From NCBI RefSeq assembly GCF_001017125.1, contig NZ_JXOJ01000008.1, positions 163,033 through 227,032 on the forward strand: a stretch of DNA of 64,000 bases, written 5' to 3'. This stretch comes from Methanoculleus sediminis. Its GTDB lineage: Archaea; Halobacteriota; Methanomicrobia; Methanomicrobiales; Methanoculleaceae. How positions within the stretch are numbered: position 1 is the stretch's first letter; each line of letters opens with the position of its first letter. Positions 39,773 to 49,081 of this stretch are shown piece by piece. The notes below the pieces were generated by a model that worked only from the letters and a program-made list of their open reading frames with translations, did no database searches and was not told the DNA's origin. Made by a program: the position numbers and the translations under genes.

Positions 39773-41769
39773 TTTTCAGCCTCCTTTTTGAAAACATCTA
39801 CGGTGCATGCCGTCATCTCCTCCTGCATCCACGGCGGCAGCCCCGCATGAACCCGCCGTTCCAGGAACCTCTTCTCCCCGAGGACGAGCATGCCCCTGTC
39901 TTCGGGCGTCCGGAGCACCCGGCCGAGCGCCTGCAGGGCGCGGTTGACCGCCGGGAGGGTGTAGCTGATGAACTCCCCCTCCTCGCCGAACTTCATCCGG
40001 AAGTAGTCGATCACCATCCTCCTGACGCGGTTGAACGGCGCGAGCGGGAGGCCGATGACGAGCGCTCCTGCAAGCATCTCGCCGCGGTAATCCAGACCCT
40101 CGCTCCACTTGCCGCCGCAGACCGCAAAGAGGATGCCCGAACGGCCGGTTCCCGGGAGGGCCATGAACTCCCGGAGCATCGTGGCCGAGGCTGCGGTGTC
40201 CTTGGACTCGATGTAGATCTGCTTCTTTCTGATGCGGGGTGCGCAACGCTCCGCGAATGTGTTCAGGAGGTCATAGGAGGGGAAGTAGACCGCGAGGTTC
40301 CCCGGAAGGCGGGCGAACGTGGTGATGTAGTCCTCGGTCCGTGCGAGGTTCTCTCTGTCCCGGCGCATCGAGTAGGCGGTGGTGATGTCGGTTGCGCAGA
40401 AGATGCGGCGGTTCTGTGGGGGGAAGGAGTTCGGGAGCGACATCGTCGTGACGGGAAGGTCGCCGAAGTAGTAGCGGCGGTAACTCTCGATGGGGGAGAG
40501 CGTCCCGGATATCAGGACGCAACAGGCGTGCGCCCGGGCGATCTCCTGGAGCTTGGTGCTCGGGTCGATGTTTCGGACCTCGAGCGCCACGGCCCCGTCG
40601 TCCTCTTTGCGGTAGACCGTGAGGTACGCCGGGTCGGCGGCGGAGCGGAAGATCCGGTAGAAGAACTCGGTCAGCCGCTCGATCGCGCTCTCCCGGAACT
40701 CGCCCGCCTGCATGTTCTTCTCGCGGATCCCCTCGCTGATCTTGAGGAGGTCGTCCACGATCTCCTCCATGCTCCGGTAGAGCGTGCCGGAGAGGATCAT
40801 CTTCTGAAAGACCGGGGGCTCGAAGAAGTCCTCCGTCTCGTAAGAGCCCTTGAGCGCCTCCATGAACCGGGTGATCTGCGGCAGGATCTGGACCACGGCG
40901 TCCGCCTGCGGCGATCGCCGGCGCCCGGAGAGTTCGTGCCCGGCCTGCACGATATCGCGCTCCTCGATCGTCACGCTCTCGATGCTCTGGACGACGTCCC
41001 CGCAGTTGTGCGCCTCGTCTATGAGCAGCAGGGCGTCGTGCCCCTCGATCCCGAGCGACTGGTAGAGTTGATCCCGGATCATATCGTCGAAGAGGTGGTA
41101 GAAGTTCACGAGCACCACGTCGGCGTCCCGGGCGGCATGCATCATCGTATCGTAGGGGCAGATGTCGCCGCAGAACCCGGCAAGCTGGTCGGGCCAGATG
41201 AGCTCGGTGCTCACCCGCTCGGCCCGGACGCGCAGGGCCGCCGACGGGATCATCTTCAATCCCCCGTCCTCGGGCTCCACGAACGATTTACCGTGGATGA
41301 AGTAGGGGCAGATGAGCGGGTGCTCCGGGTCCATCTTGCGGATCTGCTGCTTTATCTGGCGGTCGTTTGCCGGGACGAGCGAGCCCTTCTGCGCCCGTTC
41401 CCGCATCAGCGCCGTCGAGAAGGATTTGACGCCCTCGCACCGCCGGTAGATATCGCCTTCGCCGCCGAGCGGACACATGCTGGACTTGCCGATGAGGTAG
41501 GCGAACTTGAGGTCGCCGCGCTTCTTCCGGATGAGCTGGAGCTCGCGCATGAACGTCGCAAGCTGGCTGATGGTCCGGACGGCGACGAGCACTTTCCGTC
41601 CCCGGCTCTCCGCGAGGAGCGCGGAGACCACACTCGACTTGCCGCTCCCGGTCGGTGCATCGATCATGGCGATACCGCCGTCGCGTGCGATGGAGGCGGC
41701 CGCTTCGAGCATCTCCCGCTGATGTGGCCGGTACTCCAAGTACGGGAACCAGTCGTCGAGGCTATCCAT
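39760..41769 (-). CDS. XPD/DinG-family superfamily 2 DNA helicase
   Basis: A 669-residue ATP-dependent 5'-3' helicase-like protein. Motif I is APTGSGKS, motif II is LLIDEAHN, and the C-terminal motif VI region reads ALGRVLRTPEDRG. Between motifs Ia and II four cysteines (SMCPLG, RRCEG, LICPYF, DICPYD) fit the [4Fe-4S] domain of XPD/DinG enzymes. It probably works in excision repair or in removing R-loops and structured DNA. ATG 41769 is the only ATG consistent with the family start. It heads the run XPD-ogt-panE-mobA. Confidence 0.9.
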   Translation of the reverse strand: MDSLDDWFPYLEYRPHQREMLEAAASIARDGGIAMIDAPTGSGKSSVVSALLAESRGRKVLVAVRTISQLATFMRELQLIRKKRGDLKFAYLIGKSSMCPLGGEGDIYRRCEGVKSFSTALMRERAQKGSLVPANDRQIKQQIRKMDPEHPLICPYFIHGKSFVEPEDGGLKMIPSAALRVRAERVSTELIWPDQLAGFCGDICPYDTMMHAARDADVVLVNFYHLFDDMIRDQLYQSLGIEGHDALLLIDEAHNCGDVVQSIESVTIEERDIVQAGHELSGRRRSPQADAVVQILPQITRFMEALKGSYETEDFFEPPVFQKMILSGTLYRSMEEIVDDLLKISEGIREKNMQAGEFRESAIERLTEFFYRIFRSAADPAYLTVYRKEDDGAVALEVRNIDPSTKLQEIARAHACCVLISGTLSPIESYRRYYFGDLPVTTMSLPNSFPPQNRRIFCATDITTAYSMRRDRENLARTEDYITTFARLPGNLAVYFPSYDLLNTFAERCAPRIRKKQIYIESKDTAASATMLREFMALPGTGRSGILFAVCGGKWSEGLDYRGEMLAGALVIGLPLAPFNRVRRMVIDYFRMKFGEEGEFISYTLPAVNRALQALGRVLRTPEDRGMLVLGEKRFLERRVHAGLPPWMQEEMTACTVDVFKKEAEKWRS

Positions 41770-41891
41770 TGCATACAGTTCGACGTCGTACGTCAATGTA
41801 GTTTGGGTGCCCGGGGCGAAAGTGAACGGTGGCGGTGCTGCCCGAACGGCGGAATGGAGGGAGAGCGCAGACCGGGAAGACTGTACGAAAG

Positions 41892-41901
41892 TATTATATA
41901 T
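41892..41901 (+). promoter_or_regulatory. TATA box for the DUF5654 gene
   Basis: AGTATTATATATC is centred about 36 bases before ATG 41933, leaving a roughly 10-base leader that includes GGTGAG. Confidence 0.55.
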
Positions 41902-41932
41902 CAACCCGCTTACCGCTCACCGGTGAGACTGT

Positions 41933-42187
41933 ATGTCACTCAAGGCTGAGGTCATCGATAAGATATCGGCTCTTCTCGCAGCTGCATTCGGCCTGATCGC
42001 CGCTCTTGCATGGAACGGAGCCATTCAGGAGCTTTTCGCAGTCATATTTGGAGATCAGAGCTCGCTCGTTGCAATGTTTGTGTATGCCATCGTCGTGACG
42101 ATCATCGCGGTGATCGCGGTCATCCTGATCGGCCGCGCCGCAGCGAAGGCGAAGAGAGAGGACGAAATAGCGGCAACAAGAAGGTAA
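41933..42187 (+). CDS. DUF5654-like small membrane protein
   Basis: An 84-residue protein with two hydrophobic segments (LLAAAFGLIAALAW and FVYAIVVTIIAVIAVILIG) and a charged tail (KAKREDEIAATRR). The opening KAEVIDKISALLAAAFGLIAALAWNGAIQ resembles the archaeal DUF5654 family of unknown function. A clear TATA box and GGTGAG support expression. It stands 60 bases upstream of corA. Confidence 0.6.
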   Translation: MSLKAEVIDKISALLAAAFGLIAALAWNGAIQELFAVIFGDQSSLVAMFVYAIVVTIIAVIAVILIGRAAAKAKREDEIAATRR

Positions 42188-42247
42188 GACCCCGAAATCC
42201 CTTCATTTTCGGCAAATCCTCCCGACCCTGAACCTGCCGGATATCCT

Positions 42248-43270
42248 ATGAGCCTGCATGACGACCGGGTGACGGGTGGAGCGACTCCCCGCTCACGGCC
42301 GGTCACCGTCACGGTCATCGACTACGATGAGTCCCGCCTCGATGAGCGGACGTACACGCTGCCGGAGATCCGGCTCCCGGCTCGCCGTCCGGCGGTCACC
42401 TGGGTCGACGTCGACGGCGTCCATGATACCGGGGTGATCCAGGCGGTCGGGGATGCCGTCGGGATTCACCCCCTGACCCTGGAGGACATCGCGAATACCC
42501 GCCAGCGGCCGAAGATCGAGGATTACGGCGATTACCTCTACGTTGCGGTCCGGATGATTGCTCCCGGCGACGGTGAGTTCCATAGCGAGCAGGTCAGCCT
42601 GGTGCTCGGGAGAGACTACGTCGTATCCTTCCAGGAACACCCGGGCGACGTCTTCGAGCGTATCCGGGAGCGGCTGCGTACGGGATCCGGACGGCTCCGA
42701 CGCGTCGGGCCGGACCACCTCTTCCACGCCCTGCTGGACGCGATCGTCGACGGCTACTTCGCCGTGATCGAGGAACTCGGGGAGCGTATCGAGATCGTCG
42801 AGGAGGAGGTGGTGGCGGACCCCGACCGCGGGACGCTGCAGGCAATATATACCTTAAAACGATCCCTGATAGTGCTCCGGCGCTCTGTCTGGCCGCTCCG
42901 CGAAGCGGTTGCACAACTCGAGCGGGGCGAATCGCCCCTGATCGATGAAGCGACGCTCGTCTACTTCCGGGACGTCTACGACCACACCATAGAGGTCGCC
43001 GAGACGGTGGAGACCTACCGGGATATGATGTCCGGAACCCTCGACGTCTATCTCTCGAGCCAGAGCAGCCGGATGAACGAGATCATGAAGGTTCTCACCG
43101 TCATCGCCACCATCTTCATCCCGCTCACCTTCATCGCCGGGGTCTACGGCATGAACTTCGCGCATATGCCGGAGATCAGCCATCCCTGGGGTTATCCGGT
43201 CGCCCTCGCCTCGATGGCGGCCGTCGCGGCCGCGATGCTCCTCTACTTCAGGAAGCGAGGGTGGATCTGA
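42248..43270 (+). CDS. corA: CorA-type magnesium/cobalt channel, copy 1
   Basis: A 340-residue CorA family protein. A large soluble alpha/beta N-terminal domain is followed by the long pore helix and two C-terminal transmembrane helices. The selectivity motif is YG301MNFAHMPE, with the usual basic end KRGWI. It forms homopentameric Mg2+ (also Co2+, Ni2+) channels. It lies with mscS and a second corA in one strand-consistent block; the 111-base gap to mscS suggests separate or loosely linked transcription. Confidence 0.93.
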   Translation: MSLHDDRVTGGATPRSRPVTVTVIDYDESRLDERTYTLPEIRLPARRPAVTWVDVDGVHDTGVIQAVGDAVGIHPLTLEDIANTRQRPKIEDYGDYLYVAVRMIAPGDGEFHSEQVSLVLGRDYVVSFQEHPGDVFERIRERLRTGSGRLRRVGPDHLFHALLDAIVDGYFAVIEELGERIEIVEEEVVADPDRGTLQAIYTLKRSLIVLRRSVWPLREAVAQLERGESPLIDEATLVYFRDVYDHTIEVAETVETYRDMMSGTLDVYLSSQSSRMNEIMKVLTVIATIFIPLTFIAGVYGMNFAHMPEISHPWGYPVALASMAAVAAAMLLYFRKRGWI

Positions 43271-43381
43271 ACCGCGGCCGGCACCCCTACCCCATAAGCC
43301 CGGATACCATTATATCCCGTTGCGTCGAAGCCCGCGCCACTGAGCAGGCCGCGTGCGCCGGCGGCAGCAGGGCGAAGGGGT

Positions 43382-44359
43382 ATGCAGGCGAGCCAACGGC
43401 ACCCGGAGAGACGGAGACAGGCGACGCTGAGGACCGTCGCCGTCATCGTGATCTCCGGCACCGCCACGGCCCTGTTCCTGCTTGCAGCACTCCTCTACCC
43501 GGACATCTTCCTCGAACGCGTCTTCTACACGGCCCTCACGATCAGCCTTGTCTACCTCTTCTTCTTCATCGTCGAATCGCTCACCCTCCGGCGCATCAGG
43601 GACGAGCGGGAACGCTACTCGTTTCGCAAAACGGTATCCATCTTAAAGTTCGTCGTCGCCGGCGTCATCCTCCTCCGTGTCTGGATCGACACCAACTACA
43701 TCTTCGTCGCCTACGGGATCGTCGGTGCCGGGATCGCCGTCGCGCTCCAGGATCTCTTCAAGAATTTCGTCGCCGGGATCCTGATCATCGTCTCCCGCAC
43801 CTACCAGATCGGCGACCGGATCGAGATCAGCGAGACGATGGGCGACGTGATCGATATCGGAATCCTCACGACGAAGATCCTGGAGATCCACGCCCGCGAC
43901 GTGAAGGGGGATCAGGCAACGGGCAGGATCGCCGTCGTTCCGAACGGCGACACCCTCTCATCGAGGGTCTTTAACTACACGATGGATCACACTTTCGTCT
44001 GGGACGAGATCACCATCCCCATCACCTATGGGTCGGACTGGCGGCGGGCGGTCTCCCTCTTCCTCGATATCGTTCGCCGGGAGACGGCGGCGACGGCCCG
44101 ACGGGCCGAACGGGAGATCGAGAGGATTGGCGAGCGTTACTACCTGCCGGGAAGAGAGGTGGAGCCGTCCGTCTACCTGACCCTCACCGACAACTGGATC
44201 TCCTTCGACATACGCTACGTGACCGATGTCCGGAGAAAGCGGGCCACGAAAGACGACCTCTCCCGCAAACTCCTCGAGGCGGTCGAAGCGGCCGACGGTA
44301 TCGCCATCGCGACCGAGAACATCATCGTCTACGACGGCGGACCGTTCGAAGACGCGTGA
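43382..44359 (+). CDS. mscS: Small-conductance mechanosensitive channel (MscS family)
   Basis: A 325-residue membrane protein with four N-terminal hydrophobic segments. The MscS core GIVGAGIAVALQDLFKNFVAGILIIVSRTYQIGDRIEI includes the Gly/Ala-rich pore helix TM3 and the start of the beta domain. Its C-terminal 150 residues form the cytoplasmic cage. It relieves turgor during hypo-osmotic shock. ATG 43382 has AAGGGG close upstream. It lies between two corA genes. Confidence 0.9.
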   Translation: MQASQRHPERRRQATLRTVAVIVISGTATALFLLAALLYPDIFLERVFYTALTISLVYLFFFIVESLTLRRIRDERERYSFRKTVSILKFVVAGVILLRVWIDTNYIFVAYGIVGAGIAVALQDLFKNFVAGILIIVSRTYQIGDRIEISETMGDVIDIGILTTKILEIHARDVKGDQATGRIAVVPNGDTLSSRVFNYTMDHTFVWDEITIPITYGSDWRRAVSLFLDIVRRETAATARRAEREIERIGERYYLPGREVEPSVYLTLTDNWISFDIRYVTDVRRKRATKDDLSRKLLEAVEAADGIAIATENIIVYDGGPFEDA

Positions 44360-44512
44360 TCGGCCCGACAGTGGTGTTTTATACCATGGGATGAATGCCC
44401 CCCTCCCCGAGAAGGTTTCTATGACTCCTGCCGGGCGGTTCGCCGGGTGATTTGCCGGAACCGGCAAGGTGTATCCGCCTCTTCCCGGGGGGCAGGCAGT
44501 CCGGAGGTGGTG

Positions 44513-45511
44513 ATGCAACCGGAAAAAACCTGTGGGATACTCTCGATCCGGGTGATCGATTACACGGAGGATCGCCTCGAGGAGCACGAATGCATCGAAC
44601 TCACCGAGGCATGGTCGTGGATCGGCCGGGAGACGGTCACCTGGATCGACGTCGTCGGGGTGCCGGAGCGCGACGAACTCGTGATCCTCGGCAGGCAGGC
44701 GGGGATCCACCCGCTCACGATGGGGGACATCACGGCCCCGGACCAGCGGCCGAAGGTGGAGGAGTTCGGGAGTTACGTCGCCGTCATCGCGAGGATGCTC
44801 TCGGAGAGAGACGGCAGGGTCGCAAGCGAGCAGGTCAGCCTGATCTTCGGGGAGAACTACGTCATAACGTTCCGCGAGCAGCCCTTCCAGGTCTTCGAAC
44901 TGGTCCGGGAGCGGCTCCGGAACGAGCTGAGCGTCACCCGGGGATCGGGGCCGGATTTCCTCGCTTACACGCTCCTCGACGCCATCGTGAGCGTCTACCT
45001 CACCATCCTCGACGCGGTCGACGACCGGGTGGAAGACCTCCAGGGCAGGGTTCTGGCTTCCGCCGACCCGCTTGCCCTGAAGCAGATCTACGAACTCAAG
45101 GAAGACCTCCTGACCATCCGGAGAGCGGCCGTCCCGGCACGCGAGGTTCTCGGGGCGCTCGCGAGCCGGGAGTTGAGCCTTGTCCGGAAGGAGACGATCC
45201 CGTACTTCCGGGATATCTACGACCGGTGCATCCAGGCGGCAGAAGTTGCGGAGTATACCAGGGATACGCTCTCCGGCGTGATGGATCTCCATACCTCGAA
45301 CCAGAACAACAGGCTCGCCGAGATCACGACGATCCTCACCATCGTCGCGAGCATCTTCATCCCCCTGAGTTTCATCACCGGGTTTTACGGGATGAATCTC
45401 AGGGACATACCGCTCGAAGACTCGCCGCTCGGGTATCCACTCGTCCTCCTCCTCATGGTAGGCGTCACCGTCGTGATGCTCCTCTACTTCAGGAAGAAGA
45501 AATGGATATGA
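44513..45511 (+). CDS. corA: CorA-type magnesium/cobalt channel, copy 2
   Basis: A 332-residue CorA paralogue with the selectivity motif YG293MNLRDIPLED and an ending of FRKKKWI. It shares much of its sequence with copy 1, for example RPKVEEFGSYVAVIARM against RPKIEDYGDYLYVAVRM. ATG 44513 is set by GGAGGTGG four bases upstream; a GTG 22 codons earlier is less likely. Two CorA types with different loop acidity may differ in metal preference. Confidence 0.92.
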   Translation: MQPEKTCGILSIRVIDYTEDRLEEHECIELTEAWSWIGRETVTWIDVVGVPERDELVILGRQAGIHPLTMGDITAPDQRPKVEEFGSYVAVIARMLSERDGRVASEQVSLIFGENYVITFREQPFQVFELVRERLRNELSVTRGSGPDFLAYTLLDAIVSVYLTILDAVDDRVEDLQGRVLASADPLALKQIYELKEDLLTIRRAAVPAREVLGALASRELSLVRKETIPYFRDIYDRCIQAAEVAEYTRDTLSGVMDLHTSNQNNRLAEITTILTIVASIFIPLSFITGFYGMNLRDIPLEDSPLGYPLVLLLMVGVTVVMLLYFRKKKWI

Positions 45512-45550
45512 CGTCGAGCCCCGCGGCGCGGGGAGAGGGGCGGCAATCCC

Positions 45551-45556
45551 TTTTTT
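45551..45556 (+). terminator. Poly-T terminator after corA copy 2
   Basis: Six T residues follow a GC-rich inverted repeat (CCCCGCGGCGCGGGG) 40 bases after the stop, just before purB. Confidence 0.5.
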
Positions 45557-45584
45557 GTAGCGAGACTGCCAACACTTCTCTATT

Positions 45585-46925
45585 ATGGCAATCCATCCCA
45601 TCGACTACCGGTACGGCACTCCCGAGATGCGTGCCGTCTGGAGTGAGGAGAACCGCTTCCGGGCGATCGTCACGGCCGAAGTGGCGCTGGCCCGAGCCGA
45701 GGCGGCACACGGGATGATCCCCCGCGAGGATGCGGAGACGATCGCGACCTCTGCGCATGACGCGCGCCTCGAGCGGGCGAAGGAGATCGAGGCCGAGATC
45801 AACCACGACATGATGGCGATCGTCAAGGCCGTCACCGAGGTCTGCGGCGACGCCGGGCGGTGGATCCACTACGGGGCGACCTCGAACGACATCCTGGATA
45901 CGGCGACCGCCCTGCAGATCCGCGAGAGCCTCGCGCTCATCGAGGAGAAACTGGGCAGACTCCTCTGCGTGCTTCTCGCCCGGAGCGCCGAGACGAAGAC
46001 CCTGGTCTGCGCCGGCCGCACCCACGGGCAGATCGGGGTCCCGACCACCTACGGGCTGCGGTTCGCGATCTGGGCGAGCGAGGTCTCCCGTCACATCGAG
46101 CGGCTCCGCCAGATGCGCCCGCGGGTGGTCGTCGGGCAGCTCACCGGTGCCGTGGGCACCCAGGCGGCCCTCGGGGATGCCGGTATCGAGGTCCAGGAGA
46201 CGATGATGGAGTTCCTCGGGATCCGGGCCGTGGACGTCTCGAACCAGATCATCTCACGGGACCGCTACGCAGAGTACTTCATGCTCCTTGCAAACATCGC
46301 GACGACGCTGGACAAGATCGGCCTTGAACTCCGGCTGATGCAGCGCTCCGAGATCGGGGAGCTCGCGGAGGCGTTCGGGAAGAAGCAGGTGGGCTCGAGC
46401 ACGATGCCCCACAAGAGAAACCCGATAAAGAGCGAGCAGGTCTGTGGCCTTGCCCGAATCGTGCGCTCCGCGGTCGAACCGGCGCTGCAGAACAACGTCC
46501 TCTGGGACGAGCGCGACCTGACGAACTCCTCCCCAGAGCGGGTACTCTTCCCCGAGGCGTCGGTGCTCGCCGACCACATCCTCAACGTGATGATCGGCGT
46601 GATGGAGGGCCTCGAGTTCAACAAGGCGAACATCCGGAAGAACCTGATGCTGCTCCGGGGCGTGAACCTCGCCGAGTCGGTGATGATCGACCTCACGAAG
46701 CGGGGCATGAACCGGCAGGAGGCCCACGAGGCGATGCGGACGGCGAGCATGCAGGCCCTCGCCGAGGACCGCGATCTTGCCGAGGTGCTCGGCGAGCGGC
46801 CGGAGGTCACGCGGTTCGTCACCCGCGAGGAGCTCGACGCTCTCCTCGACCCGGACGCCTACATCGGGACGGCCGTCCGGCAGGTGGAGCGGCTGGTCGA
46901 GAAACTCACGCCGCTCTGCCGGTGA
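45585..46925 (+). CDS. purB: Adenylosuccinate lyase
   Basis: A 446-residue fumarase/aspartase superfamily enzyme. It cleaves SAICAR to AICAR and adenylosuccinate to AMP, two steps of purine synthesis. The signature loop is GSSTMPHKRNPIKSEQ, with the catalytic serine in GSS. The other catalytic elements are HYGATSNDILDT and RTHGQIGVPTTYG. Length and start (MAIHPIDYRYGTPEM) are normal. It is monocistronic, converging on a reverse-strand regulator gene. Confidence 0.96.
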   Translation: MAIHPIDYRYGTPEMRAVWSEENRFRAIVTAEVALARAEAAHGMIPREDAETIATSAHDARLERAKEIEAEINHDMMAIVKAVTEVCGDAGRWIHYGATSNDILDTATALQIRESLALIEEKLGRLLCVLLARSAETKTLVCAGRTHGQIGVPTTYGLRFAIWASEVSRHIERLRQMRPRVVVGQLTGAVGTQAALGDAGIEVQETMMEFLGIRAVDVSNQIISRDRYAEYFMLLANIATTLDKIGLELRLMQRSEIGELAEAFGKKQVGSSTMPHKRNPIKSEQVCGLARIVRSAVEPALQNNVLWDERDLTNSSPERVLFPEASVLADHILNVMIGVMEGLEFNKANIRKNLMLLRGVNLAESVMIDLTKRGMNRQEAHEAMRTASMQALAEDRDLAEVLGERPEVTRFVTREELDALLDPDAYIGTAVRQVERLVEKLTPLCR

Positions 46926-46943
46926 AGGGGTTTCGGACGCCCT

Positions 46944-47219
46944 TCATAGTTTGAACCGGGGAGGGGCATCGAAGAGTTTTCGATAGAGCGAGCTGAAGAG
47001 CGCGGTGTACTCCCCGGCCTTCTCGGTGGCGACGTACCGGGTCTTGTCCCCCTCTACCACTTCAACGAGATACTCTTTTTCCACGAGAAACCGGAGATAC
47101 TCCTGGCCGGTCTTTGAGTTCAGGTCGCACCGGTTGATGATGGCGGTAAACGACTGGGGCGTTCTGCAGAAAACAAGGATCTCCCAGTAGATCTCGAAAG
47201 CCGTCCTGCGCCCGCTCAT
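46944..47219 (-). CDS. Small winged-helix regulator
   Basis: A 91-residue protein with a winged-helix DNA-binding domain: FEIYWEILVFC (helix 1), SFTAIINRCDLNSKTGQEYLRFLVEKEYL (helix-turn-helix) and VEVVEGDKTRYVATEKAGEYT (wing). This pattern is common in archaeal ArnR/HTH-type regulators. It follows and overlaps by four bases the gene for a four-helix membrane protein, suggesting the pair works together in membrane-linked sensing. A palindrome upstream of the operon could be its operator (inference). Confidence 0.72.
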   Translation of the reverse strand: MSGRRTAFEIYWEILVFCRTPQSFTAIINRCDLNSKTGQEYLRFLVEKEYLVEVVEGDKTRYVATEKAGEYTALFSSLYRKLFDAPPRFKL

Positions 47220-47866
47220 CGTCGATCCAGCTCCAGCGTTTCTTTCAGGAGAGCCTCGGACCCCTCGATCTCGCCAAGCCGCTCGTCCCAGACTTTCGCG
47301 AACCGGGAGAAATAGTAGGAGGAGGCAAGGCTGACCAGAGCGACCCCGAGCGTGAGGAGCATGAACGGGAGGACCAGGTAGTTGTTGATGGTGAAGGAGA
47401 TGCCGTCCGTCGAGACAGAGAGGTGTTCCAGGCTGCCGAGGATCCCGAGGAGAAACGAGCAGACGCCGCCGAGCGTGCAGACCAGGATCATGGTGCGGAC
47501 GGTTGCGCGGTTGTCGCGGTAGTGGGCGAGCATGCTTACGATGAGACGGGTGAGAGCCTCGTCCGGGACCTCGCCTCCCATCCCGTCGAGGTCGTCCTTG
47601 ATCGTCTCGATCCCTTCGAAGACCCCGATGCTGGCGAGAATCCAGCGCAAGCCCGTAAGAACGGCAACAAGTGCGATGAACAGGACGACCGGGGAATAGA
47701 TTACGTACAGCGCGGTAGAGAAGGTCTCGTACATGGAAACCGCCTCTCCGACGAGCACGCTGATGCCGAAGGCCATCACGAGGGCGGCAAAGACGATGTT
47801 CGCGACAGTAACAACATAGAAGTGCCGGATCTCGCTTCTGAACCGGGCGAGTGCTGATTCGTGCAT
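47216..47866 (-). CDS. Membrane protein paired with a winged-helix regulator
   Basis: A 216-residue protein with four hydrophobic segments at about residues 20-40, 50-80, 125-150 and 160-185. A cytoplasmic helical loop lies between segments two and three, and a charged C-terminal helix (KVWDERLGEIEGSEALLKETLELD) follows. No enzymatic motif is visible. The start is taken as ATG 47866 with GGTGA about nine bases upstream; GTG 47878 is an alternative. It overlaps the regulator gene by four bases. Function is unknown; a membrane-bound sensor or partner is plausible. Confidence 0.6.
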   Translation of the reverse strand: MHESALARFRSEIRHFYVVTVANIVFAALVMAFGISVLVGEAVSMYETFSTALYVIYSPVVLFIALVAVLTGLRWILASIGVFEGIETIKDDLDGMGGEVPDEALTRLIVSMLAHYRDNRATVRTMILVCTLGGVCSFLLGILGSLEHLSVSTDGISFTINNYLVLPFMLLTLGVALVSLASSYYFSRFAKVWDERLGEIEGSEALLKETLELDRR

Positions 47867-47892
47867 GGAGGTTTTCACCGGTCTATCTATCT

Positions 47893-47909
47893 ATTTGCGT
47901 TCTGCAAAT
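47893..47909. promoter_or_regulatory. Palindrome upstream of the regulator operon
   Basis: ATTTGC and GCAAAT flank a five-base centre, about 27 bases before ATG 47866 and next to a TTTATTT TATA-like stretch. The position over the transcription start region fits an operator for the winged-helix protein encoded downstream. Confidence 0.4.
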
Positions 47910-48161
47910 AAAGAGAATGAAACTAAGATACGTATCGGTGTTTCGCAGGGATATCCGACGCGAACAGCCGATACCGGCCGACCCCTTGCCCAAAATAGAA
48001 TAACGAGACGGGAGTCGGATCAGAACAGAGCGCGGCACCCCGCCGGAGAAAGAGGCTGGCAGCGATTCAGGCGGGATGCACCATCGCATCCCGTTCGGTC
48101 GCCGCGATCTCCCGCAGGAGCCCGAAAGGTCGGCGATCGGGTAGTGCCCCCGCCGGCATGT

Positions 48162-48428
48162 TCAGAACTCTTCCGCGATGCCGTAGCCGTACGACCGCAA
48201 TACCTCGCTCCCCCGCTGCTCCGGGTATGCGGCAAGCACGAGCCCCCGCGACTCCAGGAACTCCTCGGCGGATACGATGGAGATAGGTTGGATCTGTTCG
48301 TCTTCGCCGGGCTCCATCGACCAGATGTGGATGTAATAGATATCCGGCAGCCCCTCCTCTTCGTGCAGGTAGAGATCCCTTCCGCGCCCGAATGCCCCGC
48401 CTGCGTCACCACCCCGCGGCGCGACGGT
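48162..48428 (-). pseudogene. C-terminal remnant of an uncharacterised gene
   Basis: An 88-codon frame with normal codon use and no usable start: RGRDLYLHEEEGLPDIYYIH, then EEFLESRGLVLAAYPEQRGS, ending GYGIAEEF and a stop. The frame is closed upstream by TGA at 48,429-48,431, so the 5' part is missing. The family is not recognised. It indicates a deletion in this region. Confidence 0.5.
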
Positions 48429-48431
48429 TCA

Positions 48432-48876
48432 CCGGACGCGCACCTGACGATGCTCAAAGGACGCTCCCTGAGGAGCATCCTGATCCTGAGGATTCACGCC
48501 TCCCGAGGGCGACCCCTGAAGATACACCCGGCGGGATATGGTCGAGCGTGGTGGCGCTGATCTTCTATCCCGTTGTCTTCTTTGCCGTCGCATACACGCG
48601 GTTCATGCGGACGGATATCCGATGATAGACAGGCGCGCACTTTCGCTCCCGGGGAGGGGCTGCATTGGAGGCAGGCCGATTATTCCGCCGGGTTTCGATA
48701 TTTGGGGAACGTATGCAGGGTTCTTACCGGAGTATGCACTCATACCCGCGATCCGGGGATCGAGGTATATTTCCACTGGATATCGGCAGTACTGCCGGGA
48801 GATAAAACAACGAGGGCATATCAGGAGAATGCGACGGCCTGGGTATAGCCGCGACAGTTCGATGTTTGACACAGAA
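48432..48876. other. Degenerate region with a possible broken membrane-protein tail
   Basis: One forward frame ending at 48,625 reads SSVVALIFYPVVFFAVAYTRFMR, a hydrophobic segment followed by a basic end, resembling the last helix of a membrane protein. No start or complete domain is present. The rest up to the promoter at 48,879 has no recognisable gene. Confidence 0.35.
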
Positions 48877-48878
48877 AA

Positions 48879-48886
48879 GGTATATG
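48879..48886 (+). promoter_or_regulatory. Promoter with long leader before the low-GC gene
   Basis: CACAGAAAAGGTATATGGGG repeats the BRE/TATA arrangement of the subtilase promoter at 26,737. Similarity continues with AACGTTGA after the box and GCGTGCCCGGAGG about 75 bases later. The following ATGs at 49,082 and 49,118 imply a leader of about 170-200 bases. Confidence 0.5.
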
Positions 48887-49081
48887 GGGGAACGTTGACG
48901 CCTTGATCGGTGACACCGCGTACGGTATCCCACGGGGGCCGGGAACCCCGATTGCCGTCGTATCCCGGCCCCCAAAAGCGTGCCCGGAGGGCAATAGGGC
49001 TGCTGGGTGCCAGAGGATAGCCGTTGCGGTTCCGTGTTCCTCCAAGCACTGTTACGGAATTTCGAGTGACATAGTATTGCA

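Noticed and set aside
39544..41949. 800-codon forward frame opposite the XPD helicase and ogt
   Set aside because: It is antisense to two clear genes, without recognisable domains or initiation signals.
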